The notes under the pieces: model-generated
What the model saw: only the letters and a program-made list of their open reading frames with translations
Database searches by the model: none
Told to the model about the DNA's origin: nothing
Translations under genes and position numbers: made by a program
Source: Pseudoselenomonas ruminantium
GTDB taxonomy: Bacteria; Bacillota; Negativicutes; Selenomonadales; Selenomonadaceae
Length of the DNA stretch: 63,683 bases
Reading direction: 5' to 3'
Assembly: GCF_900142515.1 (NCBI RefSeq)
Contig: NZ_FRBC01000021.1
Span: 1-63,683, forward strand
Shown: piece by piece, positions 18,208-26,304 of the stretch
Layout: each line of letters begins with the position of its first letter
How positions within the stretch are numbered: the first letter of the stretch is position 1

Positions 18208-18825
18208 ATGGAACATTTTTCAACATTCTTTTTGGATTTTATCGCATCTTGGGGATATGTGGCAGTGGCTATTCTGATGGCTGCGGAGAACGCCTGCATT
18301 CCTATTCCCAGTGAATTGATCCTGGGGTTTGCTGGTTATCTGATCTTTGCTGACCAGATGACTTTTACAGGCGCGCTGATTGCCGGTATGGTGGGCGGCA
18401 TGGCTGGGTCTATATTCGCCTATGCTGTCGGACATTATGGCGGGCGTACCTTCGTGGATAAATATGGGCATTATTTTTTCGTGAAAAAATCACATGTGGA
18501 TATCGCCCAGAACTGGTTTGATAAATATGGCCTTAAAGCTGTGTTCTTCAGCCGCATGCTGCCGGTGGTGCGCACCTTTATTTCCCTGCCGGCTGGTTTT
18601 GCCCATGTGGATATGAAGAAATTCCTGACCCTGACCTTTTTAGGTTCTCTTCCCTGGACGGCACTGATTCTTTTTGCCGGGATGATGCTGGGCAAGAGCT
18701 GGGAAATCATGCTGGCTGTTGGACATCAGGCAAGCCTGATTTTTGTCGGTGTGTGTGCCGTGGTCATTGCCATCATGTATCTGCGTTATCGTAAACGCAA
18801 GCAGCAGAAACAGGTTTTTGAATAA
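18208..18825 (+). CDS. DedA-family membrane protein
   Basis: Inner-membrane protein of the DedA/VTT superfamily, whose members act as lipid (undecaprenyl phosphate or phosphatidylethanolamine) flippases in several bacteria. The family signatures are present: ENACIPIPSELIL near 28-41, the G-rich turn GGMAGSIFAYAVGHYGGR, and FSRMLPVVRTFISLPAG with the conserved Arg residues about 115-131. There are four to five hydrophobic segments and a basic C-terminal tail; 205 aa is usual. ATG 18208 lies 6 nt after GAAAGGAG; the upstream in-frame GTG is less well placed. Single-gene unit. Confidence 0.92.
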   Translation: MEHFSTFFLDFIASWGYVAVAILMAAENACIPIPSELILGFAGYLIFADQMTFTGALIAGMVGGMAGSIFAYAVGHYGGRTFVDKYGHYFFVKKSHVDIAQNWFDKYGLKAVFFSRMLPVVRTFISLPAGFAHVDMKKFLTLTFLGSLPWTALILFAGMMLGKSWEIMLAVGHQASLIFVGVCAVVIAIMYLRYRKRKQQKQVFE

Positions 18826-18865
18826 GCCTTCCTCCTTCCTCTGGTATAGGGGAAGGCTTTTTTTA
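18824..18865 (+). terminator. Terminator of dedA
   Basis: Nine-bp stem (18824-18832 with 18851-18859) followed by a run of T. The stem begins at the dedA stop codon. Confidence 0.8.
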
Positions 18866-18873
18866 TAAGTAAA

Positions 18874-18901
18874 ACAAAAAAGAAGCCGCAATACGGCTCC
18901 T
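18874..18901 (-). terminator. Terminator of the tRNA-Gln transcript
   Basis: Read on the minus strand, a GAGCCG/CGGCTTC-type stem with a TATTG loop is followed by TTTTTTG, 13 nt past the tRNA 3' end. Confidence 0.75.
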
Positions 18902-18913
18902 TGAATTTTCATA

Positions 18914-18989
18914 TGGCAGGGGTAGCTGGACTCGAACCAACGCATGCGGGATTCAGAGACCCGTGCCTTACCAACTTGGCGATACCCCT
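18914..18989 (-). tRNA. tRNA-Gln (anticodon CUG)
   Basis: A 76-nt cloverleaf can be folded completely: acceptor AGGGGTA/TACCCCT with discriminator G and encoded CCA; D arm GCC/GGC; anticodon arm with loop CTCTGAA, giving anticodon CTG; T arm GTTGG/CCAGC around TTCGAGT. One mismatch closes the anticodon stem (T-T), as in other bacterial tRNA-Gln. Since this genome also carries gatCAB, this tRNA may be charged by Glu-tRNA amidation; that depends on whether a GlnRS exists elsewhere. Confidence 0.96.
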
Positions 18990-19014
18990 GTGTGACGTCT
19001 GTCAACGAATATAG

Positions 19015-19043
19015 ATTATACGGGTATTTTTACTGTTTGTCAA
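19015..19043 (-). promoter_or_regulatory. Consensus promoter of tRNA-Gln
   Basis: On the minus strand: TTGACA (19038-19043), exactly 17 bp, TATAAT (19015-19020). A perfect sigma-A promoter, as expected for a stable RNA, with the start about 20 nt before the tRNA. Confidence 0.9.
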
Positions 19044-19058
19044 TAGTTTTTTTGAAAT

Positions 19059-20465
19059 TTATTTTAAACTGGCTGCCTGAGGGAGGTGAGGGTATTTTCT
19101 CAGGCCAGTTTTGGCGGTCTTCTGCTGCATGGTACGGAAGCTGCGTGCCTGGTCGTAGAGAAGGAAGGCAGAGAGCAGTACGGCGGCCAGGTCGGCAGCA
19201 GGCACAGCCAGCCAGACACCGCTGAAGCCGATAAGCTGGGGCAACAGCAGCAGGAAGATCACAATCCCTGCCAGATTTCGGGCAAAGGAGGCAATAGCCG
19301 AGGTCTTGCCATCGGAAATGGCGGTGAAGAACCCGGATGTAAAGAGATTGAAGCCTGACAACAGGAAACTGAAGCCAAAGAGCAGGAACCCATTGACCGT
19401 GATGTCGTAAGCGGAACCGCCTTCAGGCAGGAACAGATGGATCAGAGGTTCGGCCAGGATGCGGGACCCCGCAAAGGCGGTCAGTGAGAAGCCGGCAATA
19501 CTCAAAAGGGCCAGTTTCATCAGCCGCAGGAGTTCCGGATAATTCTTTGCGCCAAACTGATAGGAGAAGATAGGGGCAACGCCGTTGCTGAAGCCAACCA
19601 GTACCGAGGTCAGCAGCATTTCTGCATAGAGGATGACGGAGATAGCGGCTACGCCGTCTTCGCCGGCCCAGGAGAAGGTGATGATGTTGAAGAGAAATGT
19701 GGTGAGCCCTATGGAAAGTTCTGTGACAAGTTCCGAAGAGCCGTTATACATGGCCTGGCTCAGAGCGCGCCATTCCAGTTGGGGAGCCTTGAAACGAATC
19801 AGGCGGCTGCGGCAGCTGAAGTAATGGAGGCCGATGAGAACAGCAGCGGTTTCGCCAAGGCCTGTACCTAAGGCAGCACCGGCAATGCCCATGTTAAGCT
19901 GGGCCATGAAGAGATAATCCAGTAAAGCATTCAACAATCCTGAGACCACGGAGACCAGAAAGCCCTGAATGGGACGTCCGTCGGCGATGAAGAGAGCGTT
20001 GAAGATCATCATCATGGCAGCTGCGGGGAAGAAGGGGAGCAGGGTGACGATATAGTCCACGCATTCCGTGTAGAGAGCGGGACTGGCCCCCAAAAAGGAC
20101 AGCATCGGTTCCATGAAGAGCCAGAGAGAGAAGGCCAGGAGGGTGCTCAAAATCGCCCCGTTGATGGTGATCAGGGTAAAGCGTCTACTGGCAAGCTCGC
20201 GATTACCCTCGCCTAAGGTCTTGGCAACCAGTGCCGAACCACCTGCGGCGAGCATAATGGCCAGCCCCAATACGAGATTGAAGGCCGGGTAGACGATGTT
20301 GGATGCAGCCAATGCGTCACTGCCAATGTAGCGGCCAATCAAGATGCCATCGGTGACGGTGTAAAGGGAAATCACAATCATCATGCCGATGGAAGGTGCC
20401 GCAAACTTCAGCAGTGACCATATACTGTGGTGATAGGCTAAGGGATTATGTGTTCGTTTTGACAT
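19059..20465 (-). CDS. MATE-family multidrug efflux transporter
   Basis: Twelve-helix cation antiporter of the MATE/NorM (MepA-like) group. The two halves show the family pattern; the first segment holds SIGMMIVISLYTVTDGILIG (about 26-45), the motif in which helix 1 begins, and later PIFSYQFGAKN in the second half. At 468 aa the length is typical. The start is the ATG at 20465, 6 nt after AGAAAGGAAC; the longer frame adds 22 residues without a ribosome site. It is divergent from a MerR-type regulator, and its promoter has the MerR geometry, so expression is probably drug- or ligand-induced. Confidence 0.92.
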   Translation of the reverse strand: MSKRTHNPLAYHHSIWSLLKFAAPSIGMMIVISLYTVTDGILIGRYIGSDALAASNIVYPAFNLVLGLAIMLAAGGSALVAKTLGEGNRELASRRFTLITINGAILSTLLAFSLWLFMEPMLSFLGASPALYTECVDYIVTLLPFFPAAAMMMIFNALFIADGRPIQGFLVSVVSGLLNALLDYLFMAQLNMGIAGAALGTGLGETAAVLIGLHYFSCRSRLIRFKAPQLEWRALSQAMYNGSSELVTELSIGLTTFLFNIITFSWAGEDGVAAISVILYAEMLLTSVLVGFSNGVAPIFSYQFGAKNYPELLRLMKLALLSIAGFSLTAFAGSRILAEPLIHLFLPEGGSAYDITVNGFLLFGFSFLLSGFNLFTSGFFTAISDGKTSAIASFARNLAGIVIFLLLLPQLIGFSGVWLAVPAADLAAVLLSAFLLYDQARSFRTMQQKTAKTGLRKYPHLPQAASLK

Positions 20466-20526
20466 AAAAATGTTCCTTTCTGTGAAAATAATCTTCTTGC
20501 AACCAAAGGTTTTCTCATGTATATTA

Positions 20527-20557
20527 AGCATAAAGGATACAGTAACTGTAATGTCAA
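20527..20557 (-). promoter_or_regulatory. MerR-type promoter/operator of the MATE gene
   Basis: Minus strand: TTGACA (20552-20557), an over-long 19-bp spacer, TATGCT (20527-20532). Inside the spacer is a perfect 13-bp dyad TACAGTTACTGTA (20538-20550). This is exactly the layout MerR-family activators recognise, twisting the DNA to realign -35 and -10. The cognate regulator gene starts at 20570 on the other strand. Confidence 0.85.
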
Positions 20558-20569
20558 GGGGGATTTTTC

Positions 20570-21418
20570 ATGGCACGGCATATGACCTTTCATATCGGTG
20601 AATTCGCTCGTATGACAGGTGTGAATAAGCGCACATTGCACTATTATGACAGTGAAGGCATCTTTCAGCCGGATTCTGTAGAACCTAACGGCTATCGTGC
20701 CTATTCGTCCCGGCAATTTTATCCATTCTATATGATCCGGATGTTCCGGGATATGGGGTTGGATCTGGCTGAAATCAAGGAGTATATGGAAGGCCGGACG
20801 CCGGAGAAGTTCGGTGCGCTGCTGGCCGGTCAGGAAGAATGGCTGGATCAGGAAATGGCGAAATTGAAGCGCATGAAGCAGATTGTGATCAATCAGCGCA
20901 GGAATCTTCAAAAAGCCAGGCATGTCCAATTGGATACTGTAGAGGAAGTGGAGCTGCCTGAGCAGCGTCTGGTGGTATCGGAAAAGCTGCGACAGTTATA
21001 CTTGAAAGAGGATTGGGAAGGCGTAGAGCAAAAATTCGCTGCGCATATGCGGGATGTTATGGAAGGTGAAATACTCACCGGCTATACCTTTGGGGCAATG
21101 GTGGCACAGGAAGATTTTATGCGTCCGGGGTTTGAACAGGTAGTGAGCTGCTTTTATGTGCCCACGGATAAAGCCTGGCGGAATTTACCCAAAGGGCAGC
21201 GGCGCTTGCGGCCGGCTGGCCGTTTTGCTGTGACATATTTTGGTGGAGACTATATGGATACCACAGCTGCTTATCAAAGGTTAAGAAACTATATGGCAGA
21301 ACATGATCTGATTCCGGCAGGAGTTTCTTATGAGGAAAGTTTGCTGGAGGATATGAGCACCAGCAATGTTCAGGAGTTTATTACACGTATTGCTGTGCCC
21401 GTGCAAGGGAAAATTTAG
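20570..21418 (+). CDS. MerR-family activator with GyrI-like effector domain (BmrR-type)
   Basis: One-component regulator predicted to control the divergent MATE pump. The winged-helix MerR domain covers residues 1-75 (IGEFARMTGVNKRTLHYYD, then NGYRAYSSRQF), followed by a coiled-coil dimerisation helix (about 80-120) and a C-terminal GyrI-like ligand-binding domain (about 125-282; PAGRFAVTYFGG and a final Ile-Val-Pro beta strand). BmrR, which senses lipophilic cations and activates a multidrug transporter, has the same organisation. ATG 20570 follows AAGGGGGA. The ligand is unknown. Confidence 0.9.
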   Translation: MARHMTFHIGEFARMTGVNKRTLHYYDSEGIFQPDSVEPNGYRAYSSRQFYPFYMIRMFRDMGLDLAEIKEYMEGRTPEKFGALLAGQEEWLDQEMAKLKRMKQIVINQRRNLQKARHVQLDTVEEVELPEQRLVVSEKLRQLYLKEDWEGVEQKFAAHMRDVMEGEILTGYTFGAMVAQEDFMRPGFEQVVSCFYVPTDKAWRNLPKGQRRLRPAGRFAVTYFGGDYMDTTAAYQRLRNYMAEHDLIPAGVSYEESLLEDMSTSNVQEFITRIAVPVQGKI

Positions 21419-21429
21419 TGGTTAAATAG

Positions 21430-21458
21430 TTCACTATTTTTGCAAAGTATGCTAAAAT
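21430..21458 (+). promoter_or_regulatory. Probable promoter of rsmD-coaD operon
   Basis: TTCACT (21430-21435), 17-bp spacer, TAAAAT (21453-21458), 30 nt before rsmD. Moderately close to consensus. Confidence 0.55.
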
Positions 21459-21487
21459 AGTAATGTTTCTTTAGGGAGTGAATTTTT

Positions 21488-22072
21488 ATGCGTATAATTA
21501 CCGGTTCGGCCCGCGGATGCCGCCTGAAAACGCCCAAAGGGGCAGAGGTTACCCGTCCTACGGCAGACAGGGTGAAAGAATCCTTGTTCAATATTCTGGG
21601 AAATATGGTTGTGGGCCGCAAGGTTCTGGATATTTTCGCAGGTACCGGCAATTTGGGGCTGGAGGCACTCTCCCGGGGGGCGCAGTCCGCGGTCTTTGTG
21701 GATAAAGCCACGGCAAAATTGATTGAGGAAAATCTCCGGCTGACCAGGCTGGCAGAAAAAGCCAGGGTATGCAGTTGTGATGTGTTTGCGGAACTTGCCA
21801 GGCAAGGGGCGGGTTCGGCGGAGTTTTCCTTGATATTCTGTGACCCTCCTTATCATAAAGGCTTATGGCAGCAGGCTCTGCGACAGATCGATCAATCAGA
21901 GGGACTGCTGGCAGAAAATGGTATCCTGGTGGTAGAGCATGGGGCTGATGAAAATGATGTCCCTGAGCTGAAACGGCTGCTTCTGGTGCATAATCGTCGT
22001 TATGGCCATACCACGCAGATCAGTTTTTTCCAGTGGCGTTCCTATGTGGACGCAGAAGAGGAGGACGCATGA
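21488..22072 (+). CDS. rsmD: 16S rRNA (guanine(966)-N2)-methyltransferase RsmD
   Basis: Methylates G966 of 16S rRNA in the 30S subunit. The family's N-terminus MRIITGSARG is exact, followed by RPTADRVKESLFNIL, the SAM-binding segment VLDIFAGTGNLGLEALSRGA (about 42-61) and the catalytic DPPY (about 119-122). The length of 194 aa is usual. The ribosome site TTAGGGAG precedes ATG 21488. The stop overlaps the coaD start (ATGA), a very common rsmD-coaD arrangement in Firmicutes. Confidence 0.96.
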   Translation: MRIITGSARGCRLKTPKGAEVTRPTADRVKESLFNILGNMVVGRKVLDIFAGTGNLGLEALSRGAQSAVFVDKATAKLIEENLRLTRLAEKARVCSCDVFAELARQGAGSAEFSLIFCDPPYHKGLWQQALRQIDQSEGLLAENGILVVEHGADENDVPELKRLLLVHNRRYGHTTQISFFQWRSYVDAEEEDA

Positions 22073-22563
22073 GGCGGGCAGTGTGCTCGGGAAGTTTTGA
22101 TCCGGTGACGCTAGGTCATGTGGATATTTTTGAGCGGGCAAGCCGCATGTTTGATGAGCTGATCATCTGCGTATTCCGGAATGAAGCCAAGCGGGGCTTT
22201 TTCCCCGTGGAACAACGGGTGGAGCTTATCCGGGAGGCTGTGAAGCATCTGCCTAATGTGCAGGTGACATCTTTTTCCAGCCTGATTACCGATTTTATGA
22301 TTCAGCATGATGCCAAGGTTATTGTACGAGGCGTGCGCTCGGTGAAGGATCTGGAATACGAAGAGAACGAAGCCTATATGATAAGGCATTTACAATCTGA
22401 TATCGATACCGTGTTTTTGCTGACGCGGCCAGACCTTTCCTATGTAAGTTCTTCAGGGGTGCGGGAGGTCTTTCACTTTGGCGGCAGTGTGCATGGTTTG
22501 GTGCCTGAGTGTGTGGAGCAGGCGATGATGAATTGGCAAACAGATGGGGAAGAAAGGAAGTAA
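22069..22563 (+). CDS. coaD: Phosphopantetheine adenylyltransferase
   Basis: Fourth step of coenzyme A synthesis: 4'-phosphopantetheine plus ATP to dephospho-CoA. The nucleotidyltransferase signature TLGH is at residues 14-17 after CSGSFDPV, and the second conserved block DLSYVSSSGVRE is near 124-135. At 164 aa it has standard length. The start is the ATG at 22069, which overlaps the rsmD stop and follows GAAGAGGAGGA; the frame extends further upstream but without support. Confidence 0.96.
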   Translation: MRRAVCSGSFDPVTLGHVDIFERASRMFDELIICVFRNEAKRGFFPVEQRVELIREAVKHLPNVQVTSFSSLITDFMIQHDAKVIVRGVRSVKDLEYEENEAYMIRHLQSDIDTVFLLTRPDLSYVSSSGVREVFHFGGSVHGLVPECVEQAMMNWQTDGEERK

Positions 22564-22567
22564 CAGT

Positions 22568-23137
22568 ATGTCAGTACGCGAGACTTTGGATAAAATCGAG
22601 AATATGGTTGTGGGAGCTTCAAGGCTTCCCTTTACGGAAAAGACGCTTATCAATGATAATGAGCTGGTGCATTATGTAGAGGAACTGCGCAATGATCTGC
22701 CCAAAGAGCTGAATAAGGCTGATGAGATCATGCGTACGCGTGAGAAGATCATCAAAGAAGCGGAAGAGGAAGCTGAGGACATCAAGCGCAAGGCTAAGGA
22801 GTATGCCGAGCGTATCACTGACGAACAGGAAGTCGTAAGGGAGGCCAGAGAAAAGGCACGGGCGATTGTTCAGCAGGCACAGGACCAGGAAAAGGAAATC
22901 ATGGAACGCACGCAGGCTAATGCAACCCAGTTGCAGAGCAATGCTGATGCTTATGCGAATCAGGTGTTTGATCAGCTTATCAGCCATGTCAATGGCACTT
23001 TCCAGGGGGTACGTCAGGCAGAGGCTGGTCTGCAGCAGGCACTCAATGTACTGCAGCAGGCCAAGGCGCAGATGAATCAGCAGGCTGCTCGTCAGCAGCA
23101 ACAGGGACAGCAGTTCCTGCCGACTCAGGGTGAATGA
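22568..23137 (+). CDS. Coiled-coil protein of unknown function (ATP synthase subunit b-like)
   Basis: I do not recognise a characterised family. The protein is soluble: a short N-terminal segment, then a highly charged heptad-rich coiled coil (about residues 40-135, with runs of Glu/Lys/Ala), and a Gln-rich C-terminus (from about 160). Proteins of this kind are often labelled 'ATPase' or 'F0 subunit b-like' because of the coiled coil, but there is no membrane anchor and no ATP site. It begins 4 nt after coaD with AAGGAAG at good spacing to ATG 22568, so it is the third gene of the rsmD operon. Confidence 0.75.
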   Translation: MSVRETLDKIENMVVGASRLPFTEKTLINDNELVHYVEELRNDLPKELNKADEIMRTREKIIKEAEEEAEDIKRKAKEYAERITDEQEVVREAREKARAIVQQAQDQEKEIMERTQANATQLQSNADAYANQVFDQLISHVNGTFQGVRQAEAGLQQALNVLQQAKAQMNQQAARQQQQGQQFLPTQGE

Positions 23138-23172
23138 TGCTTTTTATGACAACTCGATAATTGATATTTATG

Positions 23173-23202
23173 AAAGAGACTTTTTTATAGTCTCTTTTTT
23201 AT
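23173..23202 (+). terminator. Terminator of the rsmD-coaD operon
   Basis: Nine-bp stem AAAGAGACT/AGTCTCTTT (23173-23181, 23189-23197) followed by T residues. Confidence 0.8.
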
Positions 23203-23287
23203 TTTGCAGGAATAATAATAGGGATGGAGAATAACAGAAAGAGAACTATTCCAAATGAAGTGTATTGAGTAAAGGAGGTTTTATGAC

Positions 23288-24835
23288 GTGGACAAAAGAC
23301 AATCAGAAGCAGATGCGGTGAAGGCGGCAGAAGAGGCCTTTGACCGCAGGCGGCGTACGATTGGATTATTTGGTGCGCCTGTTTTGGCGGTATTGGTGTT
23401 TTTGACACCAATTGCCGGGCTGACTGTAGCAGCTCACAAATTACTGGCTATTATGGTACTGGTTGCTCTTTGGTGGATCACGGAGCCGGTACCTATACCT
23501 GTTACTTCGCTTTTGGGGCCGACGTTAGCGGTTATTACAGGCGTAGTACCGGTGGGGACAGCATTTGCGGCCTTTGCCAACTCCATGATTTTCCTGTTCA
23601 TGGGTGGTTTCATTCTGGCCAAGGCTATGATGACACATGGTCTGGACAAGCGGTTCGCCTATTGGCTGCTGTCACGGGACTGGGTGGGGTCCAATCCCAA
23701 ACGGATTTTCCTGGCAGTTGGTCTGGCCGCAGCACTTTGTTCCGGATGGGTCAGCAACACGGCCACGGCAGCAATGATGTTCCCAATTTGCCTAGGGTTG
23801 TTGACCTCTATCAAGGAAATGTTTGCGGCCAATGGGCGGGAAATCCATCTCCATGAGTATAAATACGCTACCGGTCTGATGCTGATGACGGCGTATTCCT
23901 GCTCTATCGGTGGTGTCCTGACGCCTATTGGCACGCCGCCGAACCTTATCATGCTGGGCTTTTTGGATACCATGTGCGATATCCATGTTTCGTTTTTCCA
24001 GTGGATGACCTGGGGCCTTATTGCCATGGTAGTTTATTTTTGCATTGCTTATGTGGTTCTTTCGCATATGTTTCCTGCAGATGTGGAACGCATCGAAGGG
24101 GCGGATGTTTTCATCAAGACGAAGAGGGCAGAACTGGGCAGCTGGACCCGCGCCCAGAAGAATACACTCTGTGCGTTTATCGTGGCAGTGACCTTATGGG
24201 TATTGCCGGGCTTTATGTCTATTGCCTTTGGCAGTACAGATCCTATGCTGAAAATGTATAATCATCTGTTCCCTGAGGCTATTGCAGCTATGACAGGTGC
24301 GTTGCTGTTATTTATCATGCCAGTGGATTTCAAGGAACGTCAGTTTACCCTGAAGTGGTCGGATGCCATGCAGGGGATCGAGTGGGGGACGCTGATCCTT
24401 TTCGGTGGCGGCCTGGCTATGGGCGGCATGATGTATAAGACGGGCTTGTCTCAGTGGGTGGGCGACCTGATTGTCAGCTCTATGGGCGGTTCGCCTTCGG
24501 AGGTGGCTATGGTGGCCATTTTCTCAGTGATGGCATTGCTGCTCTCCGAGCTGACCAGTCATACGGCGGCTACCAATATGATTGGTCCTTTGGCCATTAC
24601 GGCGGCGATTTCAGCAGGTATCAGTCCGATTCCTGTGTCAGTCGGTATTGCCCTGTCCGCATCTTTGGGCTTCATGTTGCCAGTATCTACGCCGCCTAAT
24701 GCTATCGTTTATGCATCTGGTTATATTCCTATTACCAAGATGATCAAGACTGGCGTCTATATCGATTTTATCGGCATTGCCTGTGTGACGATTCCGTTAG
24801 CGATTTACTTTGTGAACTGGATTACGGGGATGTGA
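23288..24835 (+). CDS. DASS/SLC13-family sodium:dicarboxylate symporter
   Basis: Inner-membrane carrier of the divalent anion:sodium symporter family, moving citrate, succinate, malate or similar acids. Both hallmark Ser-Asn-Thr-like motifs of the two repeats are seen: SNTATAAMM (about 156-164) and SHTAATNM (about 419-426), each next to a Pro-rich re-entrant loop, as is the start of the transport domain (WWITEPVPIPVTSLLGP). There are about eleven hydrophobic segments in 515 aa. The start is GTG 23288 with AAAGGAGG about 10 nt upstream; the ATG at 23283 is in another frame and stops at once. It precedes the SHMT-like gene by 13 nt. Confidence 0.92.
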   Translation: MDKRQSEADAVKAAEEAFDRRRRTIGLFGAPVLAVLVFLTPIAGLTVAAHKLLAIMVLVALWWITEPVPIPVTSLLGPTLAVITGVVPVGTAFAAFANSMIFLFMGGFILAKAMMTHGLDKRFAYWLLSRDWVGSNPKRIFLAVGLAAALCSGWVSNTATAAMMFPICLGLLTSIKEMFAANGREIHLHEYKYATGLMLMTAYSCSIGGVLTPIGTPPNLIMLGFLDTMCDIHVSFFQWMTWGLIAMVVYFCIAYVVLSHMFPADVERIEGADVFIKTKRAELGSWTRAQKNTLCAFIVAVTLWVLPGFMSIAFGSTDPMLKMYNHLFPEAIAAMTGALLLFIMPVDFKERQFTLKWSDAMQGIEWGTLILFGGGLAMGGMMYKTGLSQWVGDLIVSSMGGSPSEVAMVAIFSVMALLLSELTSHTAATNMIGPLAITAAISAGISPIPVSVGIALSASLGFMLPVSTPPNAIVYASGYIPITKMIKTGVYIDFIGIACVTIPLAIYFVNWITGM

Positions 24836-24848
24836 GGGGGATTCGTAA

Positions 24849-26186
24849 ATGCAAAATCAAACGCTTACCGAAAGCCTGGCCGCTTTCGATCCGGAAATAT
24901 ATGGTCTGCTGCGGGAAGAAATCCAAAAGCAGCGTTTTACACTGTCGCTTCTGCCTACTTCAAATGCAGTCTCGCCGTTCAGTGCTTATCTCAAGGGGAG
25001 TATTTTCGGCAATGGTCACCTCGATCATCATGTGGTACGGAGCCATATGCAGTTGGAAGAGATTGCGGAGAAGCGGGCGGCAAGGCTGTTTGGTGCAGAC
25101 CATGCTATCGTGAGGATTTCAGATATTGCGGCAGCCTCCCGGGTGGTGTTTCAGGCACTGGTTAAGGCAGGGGATACGATCCTTTCGTTCAATCGCCGTA
25201 AATCTGAACATTGCATCGGTGAGCATCTGCGGTATGATTTTGTTTCGTTCAGCATTGAGCCGAAAACTGAGCAGATCGATCTGGCACGGGTGGAACAGCT
25301 GGCCAAGGCGCGCAATCCCCGGCTGATCATCTATTCACCGGTGAATTATCCCTTGCACTTGGATTATAAAAAGCTAGGGGAAATCGCTCAGGAAGTGGGC
25401 GCTTATCTATGGGTGGACATTGGGCAGAATGCAGGAGCTGTGGCTGCGGGCTGTGCGCCGTCTCCGGTTCCCTATGCTGATGTGGTGACATTCCCTACGG
25501 GGGATTCTCTTCATGGCCCGCAGAGTGCAGTCATCCTGACGCGTGAAGGATTAGCTGAAAAGATGGATAAGGCTATGTTGAACACAGGGCATTCAATGGT
25601 GAAGAAGAATGTGCTGGCGGCATTGGCGACTACGTTCCTGGAAGCGGGCAGCGATGCATTCCAGGCGTATTGCAGGCAAGTGCTCAAGAATGCGAAAGCC
25701 TTGGAAAAAGGGTTGCAGGATGCAGGAATGCAGACCTTGTGCGGTGCAACAGAAAATCATCTGGTCTTGGCAAGATTGCCGGAAGAGCAGGATCTGGGCA
25801 AGATAACAGACATGCTTCGTGATACTGGTTTTTTGGTGAAGGGAGATTGCCTGCTGACCGCTGATGAGGTACAGACTTTCCCCTGCCTGCGGTTGTCGGC
25901 TTTAGATCCGACCACACGGGCATTGAAGGAAACTTCCCTGCAAACGATAGGGCGGCTGCTGGGAGAACTTATCCTGTCTGGAGGAGAACCTGCTGTCCGG
26001 AATAAGGCAAGGGGACAGATTCGCGCCATCCTTATGGACAAGCCGCTGTTCTCCGATGAGTGGCTGCCCCAAAACATCAAACTTACACCCGGCTACGGGA
26101 AAAAAGACCTGAATATTGCGCAAGAAGTGGAAGCTGAAAAGCAGGAGGCACAGGCAGAACGCATGTGGAGTTTCTGGGATAATTGA
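24849..26186 (+). CDS. Serine hydroxymethyltransferase-like protein lacking the PLP lysine
   Basis: The fold and conserved frame are those of GlyA: GADHAIVRI (82-90), VDIGQNAG (189-196, SHMT VDMAHxAG) and PVPYADVVT (206-214). The catalytic block that reads TTTTHKTLRGP in SHMT is TFPTGDSLHGP here (214-224): the Schiff-base Lys is Asp219, the preceding His is Gly218, and the cofactor-stacking His of DMAH is Gln193. It therefore should not bind PLP covalently and is probably not an SHMT. At 445 aa the length is normal and the frame is intact, so it is not a simple pseudogene. It is co-transcribed with a dicarboxylate transporter, which suggests a sensing or binding role, but that is inference. 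Confidence 0.85.
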   Translation: MQNQTLTESLAAFDPEIYGLLREEIQKQRFTLSLLPTSNAVSPFSAYLKGSIFGNGHLDHHVVRSHMQLEEIAEKRAARLFGADHAIVRISDIAAASRVVFQALVKAGDTILSFNRRKSEHCIGEHLRYDFVSFSIEPKTEQIDLARVEQLAKARNPRLIIYSPVNYPLHLDYKKLGEIAQEVGAYLWVDIGQNAGAVAAGCAPSPVPYADVVTFPTGDSLHGPQSAVILTREGLAEKMDKAMLNTGHSMVKKNVLAALATTFLEAGSDAFQAYCRQVLKNAKALEKGLQDAGMQTLCGATENHLVLARLPEEQDLGKITDMLRDTGFLVKGDCLLTADEVQTFPCLRLSALDPTTRALKETSLQTIGRLLGELILSGGEPAVRNKARGQIRAILMDKPLFSDEWLPQNIKLTPGYGKKDLNIAQEVEAEKQEAQAERMWSFWDN

Positions 26187-26232
26187 TGCTTGTGACAGTA
26201 AGTCTGTGGGCTTTCCATGGAATGACAGGGAA

Positions 26233-26278
26233 ACCATGTTATCATGCAAGAGCTTTTACAAATAGATGATAACATGGT
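26233..26278 (+). repeat. 13-bp perfect inverted repeat upstream of the aldose epimerase gene
   Basis: ACCATGTTATCAT (26233-26245) and ATGATAACATGGT (26266-26278) are separated by 20 bp, ending 12 nt before the ribosome site of the next gene. No T tract follows, so it is more likely an operator or an mRNA leader hairpin than a terminator. Confidence 0.6.
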
Positions 26279-26304
26279 AACATAGGAAAGCGAGGTGAAT
26301 GAAT

